From Ustulina deusta (lineage: Eukaryota > Ascomycota > Sordariomycetes > Xylariales > Xylariaceae), in the NCBI GenBank assembly GCA_023159155.1, contig JAJNNX010000007.1, positions 310,001 through 374,000 on the forward strand: a stretch of DNA of 64,000 bases. Reading direction: 5' to 3'. Below the pieces are notes generated by a model that saw only the letters and a program-made list of their open reading frames with translations, did no database searches and was not told the origin of the DNA. Shown here piece by piece: positions 11,964 to 20,251 of the stretch; the first letter of the stretch is position 1; each line of letters begins with the position of its first letter. The position numbers and the translations under genes were made by a program.

Positions 11964-13025
11964 TTATATTGGCAGCTCCCAGTCTTCAGCAGCGCAGAAG
12001 GCATCAAGATAGTGAAAGGAAGACACGTCAGACTCGTCTATCACACCTTTGCAGACCTTGCCGTCCAAGATAAACCCATAGCGACAGAACAAGCCAGCCA
12101 TTCTAGTGATCTGGATCAAGCGTAAATCATCATCTGACAGGTTTTTGGCTTCCATCCGAAAGGTTTCCCAGAATATTCGCTGCAGCTCGTGGCGGTTATC
12201 GTAGTAATGCCACCCTTCAGAATTCATACACCCGAGAATGTTCTCAAAGGCCCAGAGCGAAAATCCGAAGGGCAAAATCCTCGCGTCAGCCCAATCGATG
12301 ATTCCTGTGATACTTCCAGTTTCAGGGTCTATGAGGATGTTTATCTCGCAGAGGTCTTGGTGACTGAGAACAAAAGAGAGAGTCTTTGAGAAGAGTAACG
12401 GCAGCTCTTTGCGAACCCTATCCAGATTTGATGCGAAACGAAATGGTAGTGATCGATGAAGAAGATCGAACTTGTCATGGAACTCTGCAAGCAAGGCAGA
12501 TGTCTCACCCGGGAGTAACTGCTGGCTGTGGTTCCAAGACTGCGCGAAAAATCTATATACAATTAGACAAATCCACAAGGGGGGGAGGAGCTGCTAGACG
12601 AACTTGGCGAGGTCAGTCGCAGTGTTCCGCTGTCAGGCCGCAGAGTCTGGAGGTTGTACAGCGGAGACGTGGCGCGCCATGATATACGTAGCTCCTGGCA
12701 GTTTATCCATCTCATATATATGGAGAGGCCGTGACTGGCCTATCGTCCCGTGATATTTGCAACCAGCTATGAATTGCGAGTGCACGGTTTGGGCAAGATT
12801 AATGACAGACATGTCGAACTCAGAATCATGAGTCCGGAACTGGAAGATCTTAGACTGATTGATCCCGGTTGCAAACGTGTAACTGAACGCTCCCTGAGTC
12901 TCAACCGGATTCGCCTGTCCTCCGACTCGGGAGAGCGCCAATTCCTCACATTGCTGTCTTGTCACGGTCGTATTCTCCTTAAAAAAGGAGCTGATTGCAT
13001 TATCAAGATTATAATAAGTTACCAT
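11964..13025 (-). pseudogene. APH/choline-kinase-like phosphotransferase, interrupted by one TGA
   Basis: Fungal protein-kinase-like (APH-type) phosphotransferase of unknown substrate. Exon 1 runs 13025-12604 (MVTYYNLDNAI start, then CEELALSRVGG, CKYHGTIGQSRPLHIYEMDKLPG and MARH). Exon 2 runs 12552-11964 with the catalytic loop HQDLCEINILID and metal-binding IDWADA. A 51-nt intron (12553-12603, donor GTTCGT, acceptor TATATAG) restores DLAK/FFAQSW in frame. The only break is an in-frame TGA at 12635-12633 (codon 131). The same frame continues after it as QRNTATDLAK, which I recognise as what the family has at this point, probably after an Arg. A CGA to TGA transition explains it. Without it the product would be 336 aa. 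Alternatives are readthrough or a sequencing error. Confidence 0.78.
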
Positions 13026-13183
13026 TGCGTTGAAAGGTAGCAAGTTAAGAAGCCTGAGTGGACAGATAGAATCAAAACTAATGTTGAGAATACATTTATC
13101 GGACAAATTAGCACAATACTAATTCAATCAAATCAAGATCTTTAGGGTATCGGTAGCTGAAGATAGGTAGGCTTAACGGTATG

Positions 13184-13220
13184 CAGCGACAGCGACAGCG
13201 ACAATGACAATGACAGCGAC
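13184..13220. repeat. CAGCGA/CAATGA hexamer tandem repeat
   Basis: Six units of CAGCGA or CAATGA in a row (three, two, then one), just upstream of the APH pseudogene. Confidence 0.85.
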
Positions 13221-13575
13221 CCGGTCGATTACAGTGTGCCGTCAGGTGTAATGTTACACGGCTTCGTATGGATCTAGCTGTTAGAAGTCCTTGGTCTTCG
13301 GCATTTCCTCTAGTTGCTAGGTAGCTGTGACACACATCGGGTCAGAGGAAGGGCGACGGTGGTAATTCATGGTAGCAAGAGGCGCGAAGGCTAGAGGTCT
13401 GACAATCGCCTCGTCAGGGGAGCACTACAACATGACTACCCCGCTAGAAAGAGCTAAGTACGGAACCCTGCGATCAATCAATTAATCAATCAATCATCAG
13501 CTGGAAAATTCCCATGATGGCTGGCAACCTCTCATCGACGGCATGGTCCTAAACTAAAGGCTGTCAGTCACGAAA

Positions 13576-13732
13576 CCTGAGCCGAGCCTGAGCAAAAGCG
13601 GCGATTGCGCTAAGCCCAATCTGTCGCACTCTTGGCAATTGGTAAAACCAGAACCTCAAAGATAGGTTTTACCATCCCGAATCGGAAAGGGAAGCCAACC
13701 TGAGCCACGCCGCTTTTAGCCTGAGCCTGAGC
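13576..13732. repeat. Foldback (MITE-like) element
   Basis: The left arm (13576-13603) contains CTGAGC units then AAAAGCGGCG; the right arm (13708-13732) is its imperfect inverse (CGCCGCTTTT then CTGAG units). Inside lies a perfect inverted pair GGTAAAACC (13641) and GGTTTTACC (13665). The left 80 bp recur at 17983-18064, so the unit is dispersed. No coding capacity. Confidence 0.7.
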
Positions 13733-13850
13733 CCTATCCTGAGCAAGACCCCACTTTTCATAGCATAGTATAAGCAAAACTTGCACAATTTCCAATGCAC
13801 ATATTACTGTGATTGCACAAAAACAAAAACCGTTTATTGTAAAATCCGTA

Positions 13851-13876
13851 CGAGCGACTTCCTAGGAAGTCGCTCG
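13851..13876. repeat. 26-bp perfect palindrome
   Basis: CGAGCGACTTCC is followed directly by its exact complement around a central CTAG. The 13-bp arms have no loop. Nothing nearby explains it as a terminator or coding element. Confidence 0.9.
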
Positions 13877-14440
13877 ACAAGCAACAAAACGGAAGCGCAA
13901 AGATATAGAGTCCCCGCTCACCTAACCGGAGACCTTTCGTGTATAGGTAAATAGGGCCAGAGTCCCCGGGTTCGAAAGAGAGACTCGAAGGGAACCATGG
14001 ACCCAAAGAGACTCTAGTAGATTATTAGTAATTAGTAATCTGAATCTACAGTTCCAAGCCCTAGAATCTAGCCCTTGTTACAACTGCGCAATATGCTACG
14101 GCCCATTGTTGCATGCCTGTTGGTTAAAGACTTGTGGTAAGATCACTATACTTATTTATGACTTCACTAAGATTTGCAGCTAAGAAAATGATATGTAGGT
14201 CACTCATTTTGTAGTGGCTGTCTGCTTTGCCTACACCTAATAGAAGACGAGGACGGTGCAACGAGCTGGTGCTGCCCACTGTGCCGAAACATATTTTGCG
14301 AAAAAGCCGGAGACCATATGGATGGTGTAGGATTTTTCCATGCGGAAGATGACGGATCAGTTGGATAGTAAGGATAGAGTTTGTGTACTGTCTTATTAAG
14401 TAAGGTCTTTTTAGTAGTGTTGCGGCTCGGGGGCTTAGAT

Positions 14441-14795
14441 GCTGTACTGGTCTGGGGTCGTACCAGTACGTGGTCCTAATCCGTTCTGTTCCAAGCCCGT
14501 ACCAGTACGGCCTCGGACTGGTACGGCGCCCGTAGCTGTACCGGTCCCCATGTCGTACTGGTCCTTTGTCTCAACCCGTGCTGGTGCGCATATCGTACCA
14601 GTCCGTCTACCAACCCCGTACTGGTCCCAACTCAGATATCGTACCAGCACGGGGGTCCTCGGTGCTGGTTTTCCCAAGTCCGTACCAGTACGGCCTCGGA
14701 CTGGTACGACGCCGATAGCTATCTGAACCCTGTGTCTACATGTCGTACCAGTCCGTCCACCAAACCCGCGCTGGTCCAAGCCGTACTGGTCCAAA
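14441..14795. repeat. Cluster of ACCAGTAC/GTACTGGT inverted motifs
   Basis: More than a dozen copies of ACCAGTAC, GTACTGGT and close variants in both orientations within 355 bp. A 30-bp hairpin unit with arms CCGTACCAGT and ACTGGTACGG and a centre of roughly ACGGCCTCGG occurs at about 14489 and again 192 bp on, followed by a similar CGCC-GATAGCT tail. The repeat stays open on the minus strand for 150 codons as a GRTGT/DQYG-type repeat. I read that as a by-product of repeat unit length rather than a gene. Confidence 0.8.
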
Positions 14796-15498
14796 GCTTC
14801 TTTTATAGCTACATACCGCCACAGTAAGCGTTTAAGCCTCACCATGCACATTGCCAACAGAAAATATAGCAAACCATTAAATAACAACTTGGCAGTTCAA
14901 GCAGACCGCTAGGCACCGCTTTCAAGCTTCCCTGCCCCCGGCAGGATTGCCTTTCTCGACATAACACCGAGCCGATACGTCAAGACCACAAGACCATAGT
15001 ATATGTGCCACATATGTAGAGCGCTTACAGCCTAGTCTACCCTAAGCCTCCTAACATGCATACATTGTTAGTTGTCTAAAGCCAACCTCGCCTCCCTCTA
15101 TACGATCGTTTAGTCATAGGAGTGGGATCATAGCAAACACTCAAGCCAACAAGTCAAAATACTCCTTTGAAATACAAAATTCCAGACTACATTCAGCCGG
15201 TTGTTCAGCCCATCTCGCGCAAAATCGAAAACAAGCCGGCCACTCGACGTCTCGAAAGGCTCGGCATCCCGGGGCCGTATGGTCATAATTCGTTGGGTGA
15301 ATCACGACTGTTAGTAGTCGCAGCAGTCCCAGGCAACCGGAAGTGGCCATTTGACCAATGATGAGTGCGATTAACCCTGTTGTGAATACATCGTTAAAAC
15401 GAGCGAATGTTGGTGGCGCCTGTGCACCTTGTAGACTATCAACATAGAACTTATTGACACTCCAACAAAACACGTGCCTCGTTTGGGGCCCCTTCGTC

Positions 15499-15506
15499 TA
15501 TAAAAA
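15499..15506 (+). promoter_or_regulatory. TATA box of the 43-aa gene
   Basis: TATAAAAA, 215 bp before the ATG at 15721, followed by a CT-rich leader. This layout is typical of strongly expressed small fungal genes. Inferred from position and composition only. Confidence 0.45.
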
Positions 15507-15720
15507 CACATCCATAGCCCAGTCTTGCTACTTGTCTTTTGTTCTCAACCATCATAGAATTCACAAGCTCTTTCTCTCTTCCTCCAGCTCGTTTCTACAC
15601 ACACCAGATTCATCTCGACTATCAATCACTACAGTACAGTAAAGCCAATTATTATCCAGACCCCTTCTGACGACTAACTTCGATGATCTAGACAACAAAT
15701 CAATTGTACTATCAACCAAA

Positions 15721-15852
15721 ATGGCCATTTCCGACCACAGTCCTCTCGTCAACGAAGTCAACTGCAGCAAGTGCGGCTACAATAATGTGTCCGGTGCCAC
15801 CAAGTGTGCTGGCAATAACTGTGGAGCTTCTCTAGCAGTAGTTGTCAAATAA
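15721..15852 (+). CDS. 43-aa cysteine miniprotein (zinc-ribbon-like)
   Basis: ATG in a good context (ACCAAAATGG) opens a 43-codon frame ending TAA. The product begins MAISDHSPLVNEVNCSKCGY and carries CSKCG followed by CAGNNCG, a CxxC/CxxxxC spacing like a small zinc ribbon. No signal peptide and no hydrophobic segment are seen, so it is probably cytosolic or nuclear. The upstream leader has a TATA box and a long pyrimidine-rich 5' UTR, and a possible intron (donor GTTTGT, near 15871) may lie in the 3' UTR. Many ascomycetes encode small CxxC proteins of this size, but I cannot name a family. Its shortness means it would be missed by a 60-codon cut-off. Confidence 0.55.
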   Translation: MAISDHSPLVNEVNCSKCGYNNVSGATKCAGNNCGASLAVVVK

Positions 15853-16589
15853 GAACACCAATTTTGCAAAGGTTTGTAACTGAACTCCCCTCTCATATTG
15901 AGCTTCAATACAGTTTCTTACCGTTGAAATTTCATTAATATAGCTCAGGCATCCAAACAATATGGGCTGGCGGTTCGATTGTCAACTATGAAATATGGAT
16001 GTCTTTTGGTGTCATCATGTGGTGGGCACTGGGTGCTGGATGGCAGCTGGCTGCAGGGAGAGTGGGGTTTGGTTTATTATAAAATGGGGAGATGGCAACA
16101 ATCATAGCTTGGTTCACCGAATAGCTCTCATACAAGGGGACTCTTGTATGTAGTTGAAGCTAGTCCGCAAGGGCTCCGGAAGTCTTTGCGCAATAACAAG
16201 CACCATATTGACCCACCACCCGCACAGAATACCTCAAAGTCCGAGGTTGCGTATTTCTCACAGTGTACGTAAACTTCCACCATGTGACTGTTACCAATCA
16301 AGTAAATCTTACACTGGCCTAACTAAGACTAGAAACTTTTATGTTGACGTGGAATTGCGGGATGCCATCTGGGTTATTGTCTTGGTTGATGAAAAATCGT
16401 GGAATGGAATTTGGTATGCATAGCCTCACTGCCACCAAGGGCCCAGAAGCCTTCTGAATGAAGGAGCTAGCGGATCATATCATCCCTAATAGATTATTTC
16501 TGAATAGAGTTATCAATTAAGGCTTACACTAAGCTGTTATTATTTTCCCAAGGATGCAGTCGCTCCCCCCCGGGGGGATCGACCGATCG
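15853..16589. other. Spacer between the miniprotein and the APH-like kinase
   Basis: 737 bp, the 3' flank of both genes. It holds a CCCCCCGGGGGG palindrome near 16565. No gene seen. Confidence 0.55.
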
Positions 16590-17501
16590 CTAAAGACCAT
16601 ACCAAGCCACCCACTCATCGACGACTTCACGGAATCCCAATCTCGCCAACTCCCGGGCAACGCGAACCCTCCAATCCGTAGGCAAAATATCTCCAGCTCT
16701 TTCCGGCAAATCCATACCACTTGAGCAGTGAAACTTGGTACGGATCCAATCTTTCGGAACATATCCAACCGTTTCCCAGTCAATGATACTAATCGACCTA
16801 TCCATTTCATCCAGCAGGATATTTCCTGGTCCTAAATCGGCATGGTAGAAAACAGAAGACGAGCAATCCATCCCAATTTTTTTGCAATTCTCGAGAAGGC
16901 GACCGGGGTCGAAACTCATTTCATCCGTAGACTTTTCCAGGAACTGATCGGTCAGCCGTTTACCGTCGACCCCACTAATAGTTTCGCCCTCCCAAGTCGA
17001 CAATTCCATGCAAATCTTGGCGATGCGGCGGACACACTCTTGTTGCTTTGTCTCGCCCAGTTCATACCATATTTCATTCAGAGTGCGACCGGGAACTCTA
17101 CCCAGAACAATCAAATAGCGATCACCGAGGTCGCTGTGGTAGTAGACATCCGGGATATGGAAGTCAAGCGGCTGCTTGTTTCGGAGGTACTGCAAGGTGG
17201 TATGCTCCCTCGTTGCATTTGGGGTAATTAACTTTTTCAGCTTGATGAAAGCCTCGCCAACACGCCAGACCGCTGAGACAGCTCCTGCATCATAGACCTT
17301 TTGAATCTCGCTGGCGTCGCGGAGCGGTTGCGTTTCCGAGGGGGGTTTGGAAGAGCTGGATAGAACATAGAAGCCGCCATTACCATCGCTCCAGGAAGCG
17401 AGATCGGAAGATGGTATTTGCTGGCGGCAAAGCAACAGGCTGCCTTCTATTAGCCAAGATTGGTCATCAATCTGGCGGATTGAACTGTTGATAGTAGACA
17501 T
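16590..17501 (-). CDS. APH-like phosphotransferase (fungal protein-kinase-like), intact
   Basis: 303-aa single-exon protein of the aminoglycoside-phosphotransferase/choline-kinase fold; the substrate is unknown in fungi. The ATG at 17501 (MSTINSSIRQIDDQSWLI) was chosen over upstream in-frame starts because family members begin near IRQID-SWLI. Seen in order: an N-lobe with VYDAGAVSAVWRVGEAFIKLK (the Lys position), PDVYYHSDLGDRYLIV, VPGRTL, the catalytic loop HADLGPGNILLD (His about residue 220), the metal-binding IIDWE (about 241) and a C-terminal helical part. It differs too much from the broken APH gene at 12-13 kb to be a recent tandem duplicate. Confidence 0.85.
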   Translation of the reverse strand: MSTINSSIRQIDDQSWLIEGSLLLCRQQIPSSDLASWSDGNGGFYVLSSSSKPPSETQPLRDASEIQKVYDAGAVSAVWRVGEAFIKLKKLITPNATREHTTLQYLRNKQPLDFHIPDVYYHSDLGDRYLIVLGRVPGRTLNEIWYELGETKQQECVRRIAKICMELSTWEGETISGVDGKRLTDQFLEKSTDEMSFDPGRLLENCKKIGMDCSSSVFYHADLGPGNILLDEMDRSISIIDWETVGYVPKDWIRTKFHCSSGMDLPERAGDILPTDWRVRVARELARLGFREVVDEWVAWYGL

Positions 17502-18744
17502 GTTGAACAGAACGTTCAGGATAGCAAATAGGAAGATATGGGAAGAAAGAGGACAGAAGGGTGCTAGGAGAAAATACTTGGGCAGTGACCAAGGTGGTGT
17601 GAGTAGCGTCAAATGAGCTGTAGGTTGCCTCGACGAAACGGCAATTTCAAGTGTAAATCTTCTGCAGTATATATCCACCGAGGAGATGAACATGAAAATA
17701 TAGTTACGAGAAATGCGGGAAACAGTGGTAAAGAGGACGGGAGGAGATAGCGCGCGCGATCAGTCGGTCAGAGGGCCCACGGCCCACCCGCGTTCAGTTG
17801 GCTGCAGGTACCCTAAGATGCAGCAGAATAAGGCGGCTTGGATTCCGTTTGCTTGCTTTAGTTGACGGTTAAAACACGCTGAAACCGTTTTGAGAGCTCG
17901 AACCGTTTTAAGGTTTATTTGTCTGCATAAAACATGCATAAATGCACAGTGACCGTTTCACAGTCACCTGACTAATAGCTGGCTGAGCCGAGCCTGAGAA
18001 AAAGCGGCAATTGCGCTAAGCCTAGTTCGCTGAATGCTTGGCATTTGGTAAAACATAGAACCTTAAGTAGGTACATGCCTACAGAGGTAGTCGCATATAA
18101 CCGTCAAGTGGGATTGGTCAATTGCTAGACATCTCATAAACCTCCTGATTGGCGTTGTTAGGTATACCATATTGCTACTTGTGTACTACTGAACCCCTTA
18201 TTCATTAGGTAATCCAGAGTTGTTCACGACAGTCATACAAGGATAAGAAGCCAGTTTGGCAGTACTGCTAAGCCTTCACGAGAAAACATACTAGCCTATG
18301 ATGATGCATTATTCATTTTCATTCATTTCCCGTCCCCAGGGCGTCATATATACTACCATAGGCCAAAAGGTTATTAACCGAGTTCGGCAGGCATGCGGAG
18401 CTCTGCTGAATTACAATGTATGTCTCTGGCCAATCCCTGCTCCGCCCTAATGTGTAGCATAAAGCTCGGAACAAGGTCAAGCAAGCGTGATAACGCTTGC
18501 ACACTGTTCCTAGACTCATATGATGCCAAATTCCATTAGTCCTGTGACGTATAACCCGTCAAAGACGACTGTATGTGTTGGTCGACAAGAAACCAAACAA
18601 CTGGAAACCCCCACTTCGGCCGAAATCGGTCGTAGCTTTCAAGTCGGTCAAGGCCGATGAGGGATAGATCAGTCGATGAGTCGGAAAGGACGGTCATCAG
18701 TCGTCGAAAAAAATGATCCCATATCAATATCAAATGCGACAGCG
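17502..18744. other. Spacer with partial foldback copy
   Basis: About 1.2 kb. The left part is the promoter of the APH-like kinase; AACCGTTTT motifs recur around 17885-17920. The right part is the CKS1 3' flank. No gene seen. Confidence 0.55.
17983..18064. repeat. Second copy of the left half of the foldback element
   Basis: Matches 13577-13656 over about 80 bp: CTGAGCCGAGCCTGAG, AAAAGCGGC, TTGCGCTAAGCC, GGTAAAAC and AGAACCT are shared in order. The right arm is absent, so it is a truncated copy in direct orientation. Confidence 0.75.
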
Positions 18745-19348
18745 CTATGCAGTAGAAGTACTCGAGAAAGGGTGGTGTGGTTGCCTGGCAGATGCGTCGT
18801 TTCGTGAACCGTTACGACGGCTGAAAGTTGAGTGGACGCCTTGAAGGTTTTGTATTAGTTGCCATGATCCAGAGATGGGTTCGCTACAGCACTCACTTAA
18901 AAAGTAGGATATGCGGCTCAGGCTCGTGTACTTCATAATGCTCCCAGCCCAAGCTCTGTGTGTTACGTCTGATCAGTTCAAACCCGTCCTTTTACTACCT
19001 GGATCAAATCAGGCGAAGAACTCGACATACCTGGGTAATACCCATCGCGCGCCACTCGTCCTCCCACAGCAACTTCAGAGTGCCCTTGGATGTGTCGTGG
19101 TACTCCTTCGGAATCGCCTTGAGCATGGCCTTGGGGAGCTGCACGTGTCGGTATTCGTACTCGTCATCTGAATAGCTACAAGCCCAAGTTAGCGGCAGCG
19201 ACCACCATCTGGGGGCTAGAGTAAGTTGGTGAGCGTACCGAGCAGAGTAATGGATCATCTCGATGAATTCCTCCAGTCGCGCCCGCTCGCTATCCTTTAG
19301 CGGCCGGGGTTCTTGGTTGCGACGGGTCATGTCGACGTTCAATGGCAT
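18745..19348 (-). CDS. CKS1: CKS1, cyclin-dependent kinase regulatory subunit
   Basis: Small CDK-docking protein needed for multisite phosphorylation in the cell cycle. Four exons: 19348-19239, 19175-19031, 18955-18897 and 18784-18745, giving 117 aa. The spliced sequence carries the whole Suc1/CKS fold: [46 protein letters not shown], then [20 protein letters not shown]. Phosphate-binding Arg and Trp residues are in these blocks. Every junction keeps phase (intron lengths 63, 75 and 112 nt). The start at 19348 is preceded by an open frame, but the upstream residues are not conserved. The short Ser/Thr-rich last exon ([12 protein letters not shown]) is variable in this family. Confidence 0.93.
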
Positions 19349-20251
19349 GGCGCTCGATTGGATGTTGATGGAATCAGAAAAGAGCCGAGGTTGCACCCTA
19401 GGATGAATCTGGAGTAGAAAAGTCCGAGTACTGCGGAACTGACTTACGGGGGAAATGTGAAGACGCGAAGAGGAAAGGTAGGTGCACGAGCTCAGGGATA
19501 TATACTCTAAGATGTGTTTGCCTGTGTCAGCGCTGGGAAAGGTTTGTCTCGTGGGGTCTGGGGAGAAAGCGCGAGCTGCGTTCAATTTTGGTAATTGTTG
19601 AGAAGGAACCTTACAACGCTATAAACCGCTGAAGGTCAACAATCTGGTCGAAAAAGCTGGAGAATGCTCGCGCCTAGGTAATCACGATAGTACGATTAAT
19701 GGAGGGGAAAGTCAACAAAGCTATGCCTTTAAAAAGTCATATTCTTTTGTTAGGTATACCATCCCCTCCTACAGGTCAAGGTTATCGATTAGGTACCTAG
19801 GTACTTCAGACCGAATCACGGCCAATGCGCCCTGTGCGGATCCCTCCAGATCCGCCTCCAGCTTATCGATTGCGCACACGCCACACTGTGGCTTTTCCCC
19901 GACCTTTGGTCGCCCGTAGGACTGTTGCTTCGCTTGGCATGTTGGTTCCATCTGGAATGCAGGACCACGTTGAGCTTATTGACTGATACCGATTCGGCGT
20001 ACTCCCTTCTACCCCAGGTATTCACTACCTATCTAAATACTTACCTACATATCTAGACGGCAAGGGATTTGCCCACGTCATAGGTAGATGAAACCCTTCA
20101 GATTCGCGATTGCCAAGTCGAGGGTGTTGCCTTTTGCCTCAACGGCTTCCAGAGCCCTGCAGCGCTACGTCCTGACCCCCTCCGCAATCAACCGCGTCAA
20201 GCTTTCGCGCTACGTGCGCCTTGCTCAACTCCAAGCTGCAGGCACCTAGCA
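19349..20251. other. Divergent promoter region CKS1 / bromodomain gene
   Basis: 903 bp between two genes transcribed away from each other. Contains TACCTAGGTAC at about 19793. No ORF with support. Confidence 0.55.

Larger units (their letters stand above)
13026..15498. other. Repeat-rich spacer
   Basis: About 2.5 kb without a supported gene. It contains a hexamer repeat, a foldback element, a 26-bp perfect palindrome and the ACCAGTAC repeat block, each listed separately. The 3' end is the promoter of the 43-aa miniprotein. Confidence 0.6.

Noticed and set aside
12600..13106. Start of the APH pseudogene at the upstream end of the frame (13106)
   Set aside because: Residues before MVTYYNLDNAI are not family-like; the ATG at 13025 fits.
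13900..13990. tRNA-like GGTTCGAA with GAGTCCCC repeats
   Set aside because: No acceptor, D-arm or anticodon stem could be folded around it.
14435..14887. 150-codon minus-strand ORF with GRTGT/DQYG repeats
   Set aside because: Formed wholly by the ACCAGTAC repeat block; no domain, and the plus strand is similarly open.
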